NCBI RefSeq assembly: GCF_003958645.1
Contig: NZ_RXLO01000001.1
Location: forward strand, 310,001 to 374,000
Direction of reading: 5' to 3'
Origin: Chitinophaga rhizosphaerae
GTDB lineage: Bacteria > Bacteroidota > Bacteroidia > Chitinophagales > Chitinophagaceae
Length of the DNA stretch: 64,000 nt
The notes beneath the pieces were generated by a model that made no database searches, was not told the origin of the DNA, and saw only the letters and a list, made by a program, of their open reading frames with translations. Within the stretch, counting starts at the first letter, position 1. The number at the start of each line of letters is the position of its first letter. Positions 26,100-35,588 of this stretch are shown piece by piece. The position numbers and the translations under genes were made by a program.

Positions 26100-26876
26100 T
26101 TAACGGAATTTGTCCAGCAGCCCGTTGAAATAAGCGGGCGCATGCATCAGCCGGCTGCCGTACCAGGAAAACATTTCTCCATCTACCAGTGCGATCTCCG
26201 CATCCGGCAGGTATTCCCGGATTTCATCGATGTGTTTCGTCTTGAAAGGATAGGGCTCGCTGCTGAGGAGCACGCGTTTCACGCCGCTTGCCGCCAGCTG
26301 GGGAAGCGTAACGGACGGATATCTTCGCAGGTCTTCGAAAACGTTGCGCAGCCCGCATCTGCGGAGCATGTCGTTGATGAAAGTATCGCCACCGGCCACC
26401 ATCCACGGGTTGCGCCAGATGAAATAGGCCGTGGGAACGGAAGGGTAGAGGGGACGGATAGCGGCAAATCCCCCGCTGATCCGGCCTGCGATTTCACCGG
26501 CCGCTGTCCTTTTATCGAGGATTTCGCCGAGGGAATAGATCATTTCGAGCGATTCCTCCAGCGTATGGATGTCGCTCGTCCAAACGGGGAACCTTTGCGC
26601 CAGGGCTTCGATCTGCGCCCGCTCGTTCTCTTCCTTATTGGCGATGATCAGTTCCGGCCGCAGCGCCGCGATCTTATCGATATGCAATTGCTTCGTGCCG
26701 CCCACGCGTGTTTTTTCGCGGAACCATGATTCCGGATGCACGCAGAATTTGGTGATGCCGGTTACATCGGCCCCCAGGTCGTACAATAACTCCGTCTGCG
26801 ACGGCACCACCGACACGATGCGCACCGGTGGCGCATCCAGCGAAATCGTATGCCCGATTTGATCTGTATACCGCAT
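26100..26876 (-). CDS. Cobalamin/metal-receptor-type substrate-binding protein
   Basis: A 258-residue protein of the helical-backbone metal receptor family (BtuF/FhuD/TroA-like, PF01497). The segments PVRIVSVVPSQTELLYDLGA, VGGTKQLHIDKIAALRPELIIA and the second lobe with GGDTFINDML are typical of BtuF-like vitamin B12-binding proteins. It has no signal peptide, so it appears cytoplasmic, unlike transport-linked members; the MRYTDQIGHTISLD start is intact. No ABC permease or ATPase gene is next to it. The cystathionine beta-synthase gene ends one base upstream, so the two are co-transcribed. Confidence 0.83.
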   Translation of the reverse strand: MRYTDQIGHTISLDAPPVRIVSVVPSQTELLYDLGADVTGITKFCVHPESWFREKTRVGGTKQLHIDKIAALRPELIIANKEENERAQIEALAQRFPVWTSDIHTLEESLEMIYSLGEILDKRTAAGEIAGRISGGFAAIRPLYPSVPTAYFIWRNPWMVAGGDTFINDMLRRCGLRNVFEDLRRYPSVTLPQLAASGVKRVLLSSEPYPFKTKHIDEIREYLPDAEIALVDGEMFSWYGSRLMHAPAYFNGLLDKFR

Positions 26877-26877
26877 G

Positions 26878-28236
26878 CTAATTCCCCAGTGCCTGGATGA
26901 TGTCGTATTTGGTGACGATATGATAATTGCCGGAATCGTCCTGCGTCAGCACGGCGCCGTTTTCCTTGTTGATATATACGGTGAGCTTTTCGATAGGCGT
27001 GTCCATCGCCACTACGGGATAGGCTTTCTGCATGACGATGCGCACGGGCTGCTCTTTCAGGTCGGGCTGATCGATCAGTTTGCTGAACAACCCGCCTTCG
27101 GAGAGGGCGCCGATCAGTTCACGGTCCTGCAGCACGGGCAAATGCTCGATGTCGAACTTTTTCATTTTACCGATGGCTTCGCTCACGCGATCGTCCGGCG
27201 AAATCGTTACCAGTGGCAGGTTCCGGCGGCCATTCACCACGTCGCGCACGGTTTTTACGTCGAGGAACCCGCGTTCCATCATCCACTGGTCGTTATATAC
27301 TTTCCCCACGTACCGCGATCCGTGATCGTGGAAGATCACCACTACCACATCGTCTGCCTTCAAGCGTGTTTTGAGTTGCAAAAGCCCTGCCACGGCCGAT
27401 CCGGCGGAATATCCCACGAAAATCCCTTCTTCTTTCGAAATCCTTCTCGCCATTACCGCACCGTCTTTATCGGTCACTTTCTCGAAATGGTCGATCACGC
27501 TCATGTCGTAATTCTTCGGCACGAAATCTTCACCGATGCCTTCGGTAATATAAGGATACACTTCACTCATATCGATTTCGCCGGTATCGAAATACTTCTT
27601 CAGCAGCGATCCGTAGCTGTCTACCGCCCATATCTGCACGTCGGGGTTTTGTTCCTTGAGGTATTTTCCCGTTCCGGTGATGGTGCCGCCGGTGCCGGTG
27701 GCCACTACGAGATGGGTGATCTTTCCCGCGGTCTGTTCCCAGATTTCGGGGCCGGTCTGTTCGTAATGCGCATCGCGGTTGGCGAGGTTATCGTATTGAT
27801 TAACGTAAAAGCTGTTGGGGATTTCGCGCGCCAGGCGGGCAGATACCGAATAATACGACCGCGGATCTTCGGGCAGCACGTTGGTGGGGCATACGATCAC
27901 TTCGGCGCCCACGGCCTTGAGGATGTCCACTTTCTCCTTGGATTGCTTGTCGGTAGTCGTGAAAATACATTTATAGCCTTTGATAACGGCCGCCAGCGCC
28001 AGGCCCATCCCGGTATTGCCCGAAGTGCCTTCGATGATTGTTCCGCCGGGCTTGAGCAGCCCCCTTTGCTCGGCTTCTTCCACCATTTTCAGTGCCATAC
28101 GGTCTTTTATGGAGTTGCCGGGGTTGAAGAACTCTACTTTGGCGAATACGGGGCAGGGCAGTTCGGCCGTTACGCGGTGCAGTTTGACCAGTGGGGTATG
28201 GCCGATCGTTTCGAGGATATTTTCACAGTACTTCAT
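26878..28236 (-). CDS. Cystathionine beta-synthase-type PLP enzyme with CBS pair
   Basis: A 452-residue enzyme. Residues 1-~320 are a fold-type II PLP domain: Lys44 in NPGNSIKDRM binds PLP, EGTSGNTGMGLALAA binds the substrate carboxylate and GTGGTITGTGKYL the PLP phosphate. Residues ~335-452 hold two CBS domains (VTISPDDRVSEAIGKMKKFDIEHLPVL and the YPVVAMDTPIEKLTVYI region). The length and layout match cystathionine beta-synthase, which joins serine and homocysteine in transsulfuration, though cysteine synthase activity is possible. It is divergent from bioD, 63 nt away, and is followed with a 1-nt gap by the binding-protein gene. Confidence 0.9.
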   Translation of the reverse strand: MKYCENILETIGHTPLVKLHRVTAELPCPVFAKVEFFNPGNSIKDRMALKMVEEAEQRGLLKPGGTIIEGTSGNTGMGLALAAVIKGYKCIFTTTDKQSKEKVDILKAVGAEVIVCPTNVLPEDPRSYYSVSARLAREIPNSFYVNQYDNLANRDAHYEQTGPEIWEQTAGKITHLVVATGTGGTITGTGKYLKEQNPDVQIWAVDSYGSLLKKYFDTGEIDMSEVYPYITEGIGEDFVPKNYDMSVIDHFEKVTDKDGAVMARRISKEEGIFVGYSAGSAVAGLLQLKTRLKADDVVVVIFHDHGSRYVGKVYNDQWMMERGFLDVKTVRDVVNGRRNLPLVTISPDDRVSEAIGKMKKFDIEHLPVLQDRELIGALSEGGLFSKLIDQPDLKEQPVRIVMQKAYPVVAMDTPIEKLTVYINKENGAVLTQDDSGNYHIVTKYDIIQALGN

Positions 28237-28286
28237 ATTCTTGGTGCTTGGGAAACGAATTTAAGGTAATTGGACGAATGATGATT

Positions 28287-28294
28287 TATATTTG
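28287..28294 (+). promoter_or_regulatory. -7 promoter box of the bioD operon
   Basis: TATATTTG fully matches TAnnTTTG and ends only 5 nt before the bioD ATG (28300), so the transcript may start at or within a few bases of the start codon. A TTG lies at 28270-28272, 14 nt upstream of the box. Confidence 0.55.
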
Positions 28295-28299
28295 CTTCC

Positions 28300-28941
28300 A
28301 TGAACAACATCTTCATAACCGGCATCGGCACCGGTGTGGGAAAGACGATAGCGTCTGCCTGTGTGGCGGAAGCATTGGGCGCGCAATACTGGAAGCCGGT
28401 GCAGGCGGGCATTGAGGACGGGACGGATACCGAAACGGTACGGGCCCTCACTTCGCCGCAGGTAACCGTTCACGAAGAGCTGTACCGCCTGGCCATGCCC
28501 GCGTCTCCCCACCTGGCGGCGCGTGCGGAAGGGATCGTGGTGCAGGAAGACCGGATTTTGCAGCGTGCACGCCAGTTGCAGCAGGAAGGGAGACCTTTGG
28601 TGATCGAAGGCGCCGGCGGGCTCATGGTACCGCTCAACGGTAATTATTTCTTCCTCGACCTCGCCCGTGCGCTCGGCGCCCGCGTGATCGTGGTGGCGCA
28701 GAATTATCTCGGCAGCATCAACCACAGCCTCCTCACGGCCATGGCGCTACGAAACGCCGGCCTCAACGTTACCGGATGGATTTTCAGCGGCGATTATCAT
28801 ACCAACGAAGACGACGTGGTGGCCTGGAGCCAGTATCCGCTCATCACCCGCATCCCGAAAGCGCCGCGGCTCGACAAAGCCTTTATCGCCCTCGAAGCCG
28901 AAGCGATGCGCCCAAAATTGCAAGAACTCCTGGGCCGATGA
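28300..28941 (+). CDS. bioD: Dethiobiotin synthase
   Basis: Forms the ureido ring of dethiobiotin from 7,8-diaminopelargonate, CO2 and ATP, the next-to-last step in biotin synthesis. The 213-residue protein has the P-loop GIGTGVGKT (8-16), the conserved YWKPVQAGIEDGTDTE and VIEGAGGLMVPLN motifs. It is first in a tight rightward operon; its stop overlaps the next ATG in the ATGA form at 28938. No other bio gene is in the window. Confidence 0.94.
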   Translation: MNNIFITGIGTGVGKTIASACVAEALGAQYWKPVQAGIEDGTDTETVRALTSPQVTVHEELYRLAMPASPHLAARAEGIVVQEDRILQRARQLQQEGRPLVIEGAGGLMVPLNGNYFFLDLARALGARVIVVAQNYLGSINHSLLTAMALRNAGLNVTGWIFSGDYHTNEDDVVAWSQYPLITRIPKAPRLDKAFIALEAEAMRPKLQELLGR

Positions 28942-29537
28942 ATACCGCTGCCGCCAAACAGGCCATCCGCAAGGAATACCTGGCCAAAAGAAAAGCCCTT
29001 TCGCCGGAAGCCCTGCAACGGCTGAACGCCGCGCTGATGGCGCAATGTAGCCAGCTGGCATTTGGAGACCCTTCCTATATCCACCTCTTCCTGCCCATCA
29101 CAGCCAAAAACGAAGTGGACACCTGGCCCCTGGCCGATTGGCTCCGCGCACAATTCCCCCGCGCCAAACTCGTGCTCCCGCGCTCGTTCATCGCCACCGG
29201 CGATATGCAGCATTTCGTGTGGGACGCGGGCACCCAGCTCATCGAAAACGCCCTCGGCATTCCCGAACCGGATGGCGGGGAACCCGTTCAGCCCCGTCAG
29301 CTCGACGTAGTTTTCGTACCCCTGCTGGCTTTCGACGAAGCCGGGCACCGGGTGGGATATGGCAAAGGCATGTACGACGGCTTTCTCCGCCAATGCAGGG
29401 CAGACGTGCTTTCCGTAGGGCTCAGCCTCTTCGGGCCGCTCCCCGAGCCGATCGCAGACGCCTGGGATGGCGATGTTCCGCTGCGGGCGGCCGTCACCCC
29501 AGACAAAGTATATTACTTTAAAGACGAAAAACGATGA
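28938..29537 (+). CDS. 5-formyltetrahydrofolate cyclo-ligase
   Basis: Turns 5-formyl-THF into 5,10-methenyl-THF using ATP, returning it to the one-carbon pool. The 199-residue protein shows the basic N-terminal helix (AIRKEYLAKRKALSPEAL) and the ligase motif GYGKGMYDGFL followed by VGLSLFGPLPEPIADAWD, as in YgfA/FAU1. It overlaps bioD by 4 nt and lpxK by 4 nt (both ATGA), so it is translationally coupled on both sides. Confidence 0.92.
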   Translation: MNTAAAKQAIRKEYLAKRKALSPEALQRLNAALMAQCSQLAFGDPSYIHLFLPITAKNEVDTWPLADWLRAQFPRAKLVLPRSFIATGDMQHFVWDAGTQLIENALGIPEPDGGEPVQPRQLDVVFVPLLAFDEAGHRVGYGKGMYDGFLRQCRADVLSVGLSLFGPLPEPIADAWDGDVPLRAAVTPDKVYYFKDEKR

Positions 29538-30634
29538 AAAGCCCTCTTTGGCAATATCTTGGCTTCCTCCTTTATCCCTTCGCATTGCTCTATGGCCTGG
29601 CGCTCTGGGTCCGCAACCGCCTGTACGACGCCGGCATGCTCACTTCCGTGGAATTCAGCGTGCCGACCATCGCCGTAGGCAACCTTTCCGTTGGCGGCAC
29701 CGGCAAAACGCCCCATGTGGAATACCTCATCCGCCTGCTGAAAGACCGCCACCGCGTGGCCACCCTCAGCAGGGGATACAACCGCAAAACGAAAGGTTTC
29801 CAGCTCGCCGCAGCCAAAACCACCGCGGCAGACATCGGCGACGAGCCCATGCAGTTCCACCTGAAATATCCGGACATTACCGTTTGCGTAGGCGAAGAAC
29901 GCATGCTGGCCGTGCCGCAGCTCATGAGCGACCGCCCGGACACGGAGGTGATCCTGCTGGACGATGCTTTCCAGCACCGTTCCATCAAGCCCGGTCTCAA
30001 CCTCATGGTGACCGATTACAGCCGCCTTTTCACACGCGACCATGTAGTGCCGGCAGGCCGGCTGCGGGAGGGAAGGAAGGGGTATCACCGGGCAGACGGG
30101 ATCATTGTGTCGAAATGTCCGGTCGATCTTTCGTTGGCCGAAAAAGAAAATATCCGGAAAGAAATCAACCCGCTGCCACACCAGGAATTATACTTTACCA
30201 CCCTCCGGTACGGCGTTCCAGCCGATATGCTCAGCGGCGAGCCCGTTCTCATTCCGGAGAACGCGAAGGTCCTGGTGGCCTGCGGGATCGCCCGGCCGGA
30301 ACCGCTGGTACAACATTTGCGGCAAAGGCACGGGAACGTGAACCTCCTGTCGTTCCCCGATCATTATTATTACACCCGGAACGACCTGGAAAAGATCAAA
30401 CTGGAGCTGGGGCATATGGATGGAGATGGCCCCGGCTATATCGTAACCACGGAAAAAGATGCGGTAAGGCTGAACCTGCTGCGCGAGATCATCGCGAACA
30501 TGCAGCTGCCTTTTACCGTTATACCGGTGGAAGTGGCCTTTCTCTTCGGAGAGGCCCCGGCTTTCGACCGGTTCGTTACCAGGTACACGGAAAATGCATT
30601 GTTGGCGGCGAACGAAGACCCTGCGGGAACGTAG
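29534..30634 (+). CDS. lpxK: Tetraacyldisaccharide 4'-kinase
   Basis: Adds the 4'-phosphate to the lipid A disaccharide at the inner membrane. The 366-residue protein has one N-terminal hydrophobic helix (YLGFLLYPFALLYGLALWV), the Walker A motif GNLSVGGTGKTP (~49-60), SRGYNRKTKG, and the DDAFQHRSIKP segment with the conserved Asp/His. This gene shows that the organism has an LPS outer membrane. It overlaps the cyclo-ligase by 4 nt and is followed by rnr after 28 nt. Confidence 0.95.
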   Translation: MKSPLWQYLGFLLYPFALLYGLALWVRNRLYDAGMLTSVEFSVPTIAVGNLSVGGTGKTPHVEYLIRLLKDRHRVATLSRGYNRKTKGFQLAAAKTTAADIGDEPMQFHLKYPDITVCVGEERMLAVPQLMSDRPDTEVILLDDAFQHRSIKPGLNLMVTDYSRLFTRDHVVPAGRLREGRKGYHRADGIIVSKCPVDLSLAEKENIRKEINPLPHQELYFTTLRYGVPADMLSGEPVLIPENAKVLVACGIARPEPLVQHLRQRHGNVNLLSFPDHYYYTRNDLEKIKLELGHMDGDGPGYIVTTEKDAVRLNLLREIIANMQLPFTVIPVEVAFLFGEAPAFDRFVTRYTENALLAANEDPAGT

Positions 30635-30662
30635 GCGCGCCGCACCCCCTAAAATCATGTAA

Positions 30663-32735
30663 ATGACCAAAAAGAAAGAAAAGAAACAGAAAAGCAGTAG
30701 CCAGAAGAAGACCTATAAAGGCATCGTGGACGTCACCCGCTCGGGTATGGCGTTCGTGGTAGTGGAAGGGTTGGAGAGTGACATCATGGTGAAACAGAAA
30801 AACCTCAATTCCGCCCTGGACGGCGATGAAGTGCTCGTAGACGTCATCCGCCAGGGCAAAAGCATGGGCAGGATGGAAGGGCATGTGACAGACGTGCTCG
30901 TCCGCAAAAAGACCGAATTCACCGGAACCATCCAGCTTAGCAAGACATTCGCGTTCCTCGTGCCGGAAAAAGGCTCCTGGCTCCCCGATATCTACATCCC
31001 CGAAAATTCCCTCAAAGGCGCCAAAGACGGCGACCGTGCCGTGGTAAAGATCGTGGCATGGGGCGAAAAGAGCCGTAAACCCGTGGGCGAGATCGTCGAA
31101 GTCCTCGACGCTACCAACGCCAACGACCTGGCCATGAAGGAAATCCTCGTGGAAAGCGGATTCCCGCTGCACTGGCCCAAAGATGTGCTCGACGAACTGG
31201 CCGCCATGCCGGGCGCGGGCAATCTGAGCGCCAAAGACCGCGAAGGCCGGAAGGATTTCAGCAAAATACTCACTTTTACCATCGACCCTGTAGACGCCCG
31301 CGATTTCGACGACGCCATTTCCATCCGCCGGTTGAAGAACGGTTTGCTGGAAATCGGCGTGCATATCGCAGACGTGAGCCATTACGTGCAACCCGGCACC
31401 GCACTGGATAAGGAAGCGGAGCACCGCGCCACGTCGGTGTACCTGCCAGACCGGGTGCTGCCCATGCTGCCCGAAAAAATCTCCAACGAGCTTTGTTCGT
31501 TACGGCCGCATGAAGACCACCTGTGCTTTTCCTGCGTGTTCCAGGTAGACGATAAGGCGAAAGTGAAGCAGTACTGGATGGGGAGGACCATCATCCATTC
31601 CCGCCACAGATTCACTTACGAAGAAGTGCAGGAGATCATCCAGACCGGTGAAGGCCCGTATTTCGAGGAAGTGTTGTTGCTGAACAAACTTTCCCAGACG
31701 CTGCGTGCCGCGCGCTTCAAGGACGGCGCCATCAATTTCTCGAGCCAGGAAGTCCGCTTCCAGCTGGATGAAAACGCCAAACCCGTGGGCGTAAAGGTTA
31801 ACGAAAGCGACGAATCGCACCAGTTGATCGAAGAACTGATGCTGCTGGCGAACCGCACGGTGGCCGAATACGTGTCCAAACAGAAAGTGAATACCCATCC
31901 CGTTCCGTTCCCATACCGGGTCCACGATACGCCGGATGAAGAAAAAATGCACGTTTTTGCCGTATTTGCTGGTAAATTCGGCTATAAATTCGACGCCACG
32001 AGCCCCGATACCATCGCTGCATCCTTCAACAAGATGCTGACGCTGGTGAAAGGGAAACCGGAACAGCATGTGCTGGAAACCCTCGGCATCCGTACCATGG
32101 CAAAGGCCATTTATACGTCCGACAATATCGGGCACTACGGCCTGGGATTCCCGCATTATTGCCATTTCACCTCGCCCATCCGCCGGTACCCGGACGTGCT
32201 CGTGCACCGCATCCTGGCGCAGGTTTTGGCGGGCGACATCAAGCCCGACAAGCAGCTTGAAAAACGCTGCAAACACTCGTCAGACATGGAGCGCAAGGCC
32301 ATGGAAGCCGAAAGGGCCGGCAACAAGTACAAGCAGGTGGAATACATGCAGGATTTCATCGGGGAAACTTTCGAAGGCATCGTTTCCGGCGTGGCGCATT
32401 TCGGGTTCTGGGTGGAAACCGTTTTCGCGAAATGTGAAGGCCTGGTAAGCGTGCATGGGCTGCGGGAGGATTACAGGCATTCCGAGACCGATTACGCCCT
32501 CATCGGCATGAGAACGGGCAAGCGCATCCGGATCGGCGATAGGGTGACCATCCGCGTGGTATCCGCGAGCCTGGCCAAGCGCCAGCTCGATTATGAACTG
32601 GTGGAAGAAGGCAGCGATCTGCCGCCGTTGAAGAAAGGCGGCCGGAGCGAACGGATGGAGCGGCCAGACCGGAGCGATAACAGGAAGAAGACAGGCAAGG
32701 CGCCGCAACATAAATCAAGGAAGAAAAAGAAGTAA
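30663..32735 (+). CDS. rnr: Ribonuclease R
   Basis: A 3'-5' exoribonuclease that degrades structured RNA and takes part in tmRNA-linked decay. The 690-residue protein has N-terminal cold-shock-type domains, the RNB catalytic domain with IDPVDARDFDDAISI (conserved Asp cluster near residue 215), VHIADVSHYVQPGT, HYGLGFPHYCHFTSPIRRYPD, and a C-terminal S1 domain (GETFEGIVSGVAHFGFWV). Its ends are very rich in Lys/Arg. smpB is in the same window (23 kb) but in a different unit. It is followed after one base by the polyprenyl synthase gene. Confidence 0.95.
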   Translation: MTKKKEKKQKSSSQKKTYKGIVDVTRSGMAFVVVEGLESDIMVKQKNLNSALDGDEVLVDVIRQGKSMGRMEGHVTDVLVRKKTEFTGTIQLSKTFAFLVPEKGSWLPDIYIPENSLKGAKDGDRAVVKIVAWGEKSRKPVGEIVEVLDATNANDLAMKEILVESGFPLHWPKDVLDELAAMPGAGNLSAKDREGRKDFSKILTFTIDPVDARDFDDAISIRRLKNGLLEIGVHIADVSHYVQPGTALDKEAEHRATSVYLPDRVLPMLPEKISNELCSLRPHEDHLCFSCVFQVDDKAKVKQYWMGRTIIHSRHRFTYEEVQEIIQTGEGPYFEEVLLLNKLSQTLRAARFKDGAINFSSQEVRFQLDENAKPVGVKVNESDESHQLIEELMLLANRTVAEYVSKQKVNTHPVPFPYRVHDTPDEEKMHVFAVFAGKFGYKFDATSPDTIAASFNKMLTLVKGKPEQHVLETLGIRTMAKAIYTSDNIGHYGLGFPHYCHFTSPIRRYPDVLVHRILAQVLAGDIKPDKQLEKRCKHSSDMERKAMEAERAGNKYKQVEYMQDFIGETFEGIVSGVAHFGFWVETVFAKCEGLVSVHGLREDYRHSETDYALIGMRTGKRIRIGDRVTIRVVSASLAKRQLDYELVEEGSDLPPLKKGGRSERMERPDRSDNRKKTGKAPQHKSRKKKK

Positions 32736-32736
32736 G

Positions 32737-33708
32737 ATGCATTCATTCAAAGAATTATCAGCGAAATTCGAACAGCAGTTCAGTCAAAGACAATTTCCCG
32801 AACACCCGGCCAACCTGTACGATCCCGCCCAGTACATCCTGGGGATCGGCGGCAAGCGCATCCGCCCCGTGCTTTGCCTGTTGGGCAACGAGCTCTTTAC
32901 CGACCTGGAGCCGGACGCCTTCCATGCCGCCAACGCGGTGGAACTGTTCCACAACTTCACGCTCATTCATGACGATATCATGGACAAGGCGCCCCTGCGC
33001 AGGGGGATGCCCACCGTCCATACGAAATACAGCGATCCGGCAGCGATCCTCGCCGGCGACGTGATGCTCATCCATAGCTACGAACATCTCAACAGAATCA
33101 CCGGAAAGTACCGCCAGAAGATCGTTTCTGTATTTAACCGCGCCGCCCGCGAAGTATGCGAAGGGCAGCAGCTGGATATGGATATGGAGCAAACGGCGCC
33201 TGAACAGGTGAAATATGAAGACTACGTGAACATGATCGCCCTGAAAACCTCCGTACTATTGGCCGCCAGTCTGCAAATGGGCGCCATTTGCGGCGGCGGG
33301 AGCGAAGGGAACCAGCAGCACCTGTACGGATTCGGCAAGAACGTGGGCATCGCCTTCCAGATACAGGACGATTACCTCGATGCCTTCGGCGACCCGGATA
33401 AATTCGGCAAGCAACAGGGGGGAGACATCCTCGTCAACAAAAAAACCTTCCTGCTCCTCAAAGCCCTCGAGCTCTGCAACGGCACGCAACGCCAGAAACT
33501 ACACGAGCTGCTGGAAAGTAACCCGGCCGATAAGGTAGCTTCCGTGCTCCAGATCTTCCGCGATTGCCGGGTAGACGCCTGGGCCGAGAAGGAAAAAGAA
33601 CGTTTCTCCCAGATCGCTTATGAACACCTGGACGCCATCGCCGTGATCTCCGGCCGGAAGCAGCCCCTGCGCGAACTGGCGGATTTTCTCCTCGTCCGGC
33701 AACATTGA
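32737..33708 (+). CDS. Trans-polyprenyl diphosphate synthase
   Basis: Elongates allylic diphosphates with isopentenyl diphosphate. The 323-residue protein has both Asp-rich motifs: DDIMD (79-83) in LIHDDIMDKAPLRRGMP, and QIQDDYLDAFGD around residue 207. GGKRIRPVL matches the substrate-binding Lys/Arg region. Product chain length (geranylgeranyl, octaprenyl-like or other) cannot be fixed from motifs; menaquinone side chain or carotenoid precursor are both possible. It closes the bioD-to-here unit, with the terminator at 33750-33771. Confidence 0.92.
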   Translation: MHSFKELSAKFEQQFSQRQFPEHPANLYDPAQYILGIGGKRIRPVLCLLGNELFTDLEPDAFHAANAVELFHNFTLIHDDIMDKAPLRRGMPTVHTKYSDPAAILAGDVMLIHSYEHLNRITGKYRQKIVSVFNRAAREVCEGQQLDMDMEQTAPEQVKYEDYVNMIALKTSVLLAASLQMGAICGGGSEGNQQHLYGFGKNVGIAFQIQDDYLDAFGDPDKFGKQQGGDILVNKKTFLLLKALELCNGTQRQKLHELLESNPADKVASVLQIFRDCRVDAWAEKEKERFSQIAYEHLDAIAVISGRKQPLRELADFLLVRQH

Positions 33709-33722
33709 GTAAGGATTATTTT

Positions 33723-33730
33723 TATATTTG
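33723..33730 (+). promoter_or_regulatory. -7 box upstream of amino-acid permease leader
   Basis: TATATTTG, a full TAnnTTTG match, located before the hairpin at 33750-33771 and 66 nt before the permease ATG. A TTG is at 33705-33707. If used, the transcript begins ahead of a terminator-like hairpin. Confidence 0.45.
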
Positions 33731-33749
33731 GCCGTTATTGACAGTTTTT

Positions 33750-33771
33750 AGCCGTCAGTAACGGCTTTTTT
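33750..33771 (+). terminator. Terminator or attenuator before permease gene
   Basis: Stem agccgt (33750-33755) / acggct (33761-33766) followed by a T-tract. The right arm can also pair with an earlier copy, gccgtta (33731-33737) with taacggc (33759-33765), so two alternative stems exist. It may end the bioD operon or attenuate the permease. Confidence 0.6.
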
Positions 33772-33795
33772 AATATCAACCCTTAAACGCAACAA

Positions 33796-35430
33796 ATGTC
33801 TAACTCGCTTTTCAGGAAAAAATCCCTGACCAGCATTCTCCATGAAGCAAAAGCCGGAGACGGCGACGCGCACATGTCGGGCCTGAAGAAGGTGCTTACC
33901 GTACGCGACCTCACGCTGATGGGCGTGGCGGCCGTGATCGGGGCGGGGATCTTCTCCACGATCGGGCAGGCGGCTTTTAATGGAGGACCTGCGGTAATTT
34001 TCCTGTTCCTCCTCACCGCCGTTACCTGTGGCTTTACCGCGCTTTGCTACGCCGAGTTCGCTTCCAGGGTACCCGTGGCCGGGAGCGCCTATACCTATTC
34101 GTACGTTACTTTCGGCGAAATGGCCGCATGGATCATCGGATGGGCGCTGATTCTCGAATATTCCATCGGCAACATCGTGGTGGCCATTTCCTGGAGCAGT
34201 TATTTCAACAACGTCCTCGAAGGGATGGGCATCCATCTGCCCGCGTACCTCACCACCGATTACAATACCGCCAAAGCCGCCGCCGGCGACGCATGGAACA
34301 CCGCGCCCCTCATCGGCAGCTGGCGCGTCATCCTCAACATTCCCGCTTTCATCATCGTTGTGCTCGTGACCATCCTGGCGTATGTAGGCATCCACGAGAG
34401 TAAGAAAAGCGCCAATTTCATGGTGGGGCTCAAGATCGTGATCCTCCTCGTTGTGATCGCCATCGGCATGTTCCATATCAATTCCGACAACTGGCAGCCT
34501 TTCATGCCCAACGGCTTCAACGGCGTGCTGATGGGCGTTTCGGCCGTGTTCTTCGCCTATATCGGGTTCGACGCCATTTCCACCACGGCGGAGGAAAGCG
34601 CCAATCCGCAGCGCGACATGCCCCGTGCCATGATCTATTCCCTCATCATCTGCACCATCATTTACGTGATCGTTACCCTGGTGATCACGGGCATGGTGCA
34701 TTATTCCGAGTTCCAGCACGTGAGCGATCCGCTGGCGTATGTGTTCGACAAGCTGAACATGCGCACCATCGGGTATATCATTTCCATCAGCGCCGTGATC
34801 GCCGCCACCAGCGTGATCCTCGTGTTCCAGATCGGCCAGCCCCGCATCTGGATGAGCATGAGCCGCGACGGCCTCCTCCCGAAGAAATTCGCCAAAGTGC
34901 ATCCCAAATACCACACGCCCGGCTTTTCGACCATCGTGACCGGTGTGATCGTGGCCATCCCTTCGCTGTTCGTGGAAAGCGGCATCGTGACGGACCTCAC
35001 CAGCATCGGCACCCTGTTCGCTTTCGTGCTCGTATGCGGCGGCGTGCTCATGTTGCCGAAAGTGCCGAAAGGAGAGAAGAAATTCAACCTGCCGTATGTG
35101 AACGGCCTGTTCGTGGTGCCGGTCATATTTGCCGTGTTCACCTGGTTCTTCCGCGACCGCATCGGCGAAAGCTTCGCCGGCATCGCCGCGCTCGACCACG
35201 ACCGCGTACTGTTCGTCATCTTCTACATCCTGGCGTCCCTCATCACCGTGTTCACCATCATCAAACGGCTGTCGCTCATCCCGGTGCTGGGCATGCTTTG
35301 CTGCCTCTACCTCATGATCGAGATCCCCGTTCGCAGCTGGGTGGTGTTCTTCGGCTGGATGGCCGTAGGCCTGGCGATTTACTTCCTGTATGGTTACTGG
35401 AAAAGTAAATTGGCGGCCAGGAAAGCGTAA
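33796..35430 (+). CDS. APC-family amino-acid permease (CAT-like)
   Basis: A 544-residue transporter with about 13-14 transmembrane helices. The first helix carries GVAAVIGAGIFSTIG, the unwound glycine motif that binds the amino-acid backbone in APC transporters, and FAYIGFDAISTTAEESANPQRDMP is the classical signature of the cationic amino-acid transporter subgroup. It likely imports one or more amino acids by proton coupling; specificity is unknown. The start at 33796 follows the hairpin at 33750-33771 by only 24 nt. A terminator follows at 35457-35483. Confidence 0.92.
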   Translation: MSNSLFRKKSLTSILHEAKAGDGDAHMSGLKKVLTVRDLTLMGVAAVIGAGIFSTIGQAAFNGGPAVIFLFLLTAVTCGFTALCYAEFASRVPVAGSAYTYSYVTFGEMAAWIIGWALILEYSIGNIVVAISWSSYFNNVLEGMGIHLPAYLTTDYNTAKAAAGDAWNTAPLIGSWRVILNIPAFIIVVLVTILAYVGIHESKKSANFMVGLKIVILLVVIAIGMFHINSDNWQPFMPNGFNGVLMGVSAVFFAYIGFDAISTTAEESANPQRDMPRAMIYSLIICTIIYVIVTLVITGMVHYSEFQHVSDPLAYVFDKLNMRTIGYIISISAVIAATSVILVFQIGQPRIWMSMSRDGLLPKKFAKVHPKYHTPGFSTIVTGVIVAIPSLFVESGIVTDLTSIGTLFAFVLVCGGVLMLPKVPKGEKKFNLPYVNGLFVVPVIFAVFTWFFRDRIGESFAGIAALDHDRVLFVIFYILASLITVFTIIKRLSLIPVLGMLCCLYLMIEIPVRSWVVFFGWMAVGLAIYFLYGYWKSKLAARKA

Positions 35431-35456
35431 TTAATTGATAAACAATCAGATAATTC

Positions 35457-35483
35457 AAAAGGCGGGCAACTTGTCCGCCTTTT
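35457..35483 (+). terminator. Intrinsic terminator after permease gene
   Basis: Stem aaaaggcgg / ccgcctttt with a short loop, followed by a T-rich tail (gccgttttt), 27 nt after the permease stop. Confidence 0.75.
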
Positions 35484-35588
35484 GCCGTTTTTAATGCCGG
35501 ACACAGCCATAGCAAAGGATTTACAACCAATGGCATGGAAATTTCGTAACTTCAGGGGAGAGTTCTTTTCACTGCTAAAACTTTCGTT

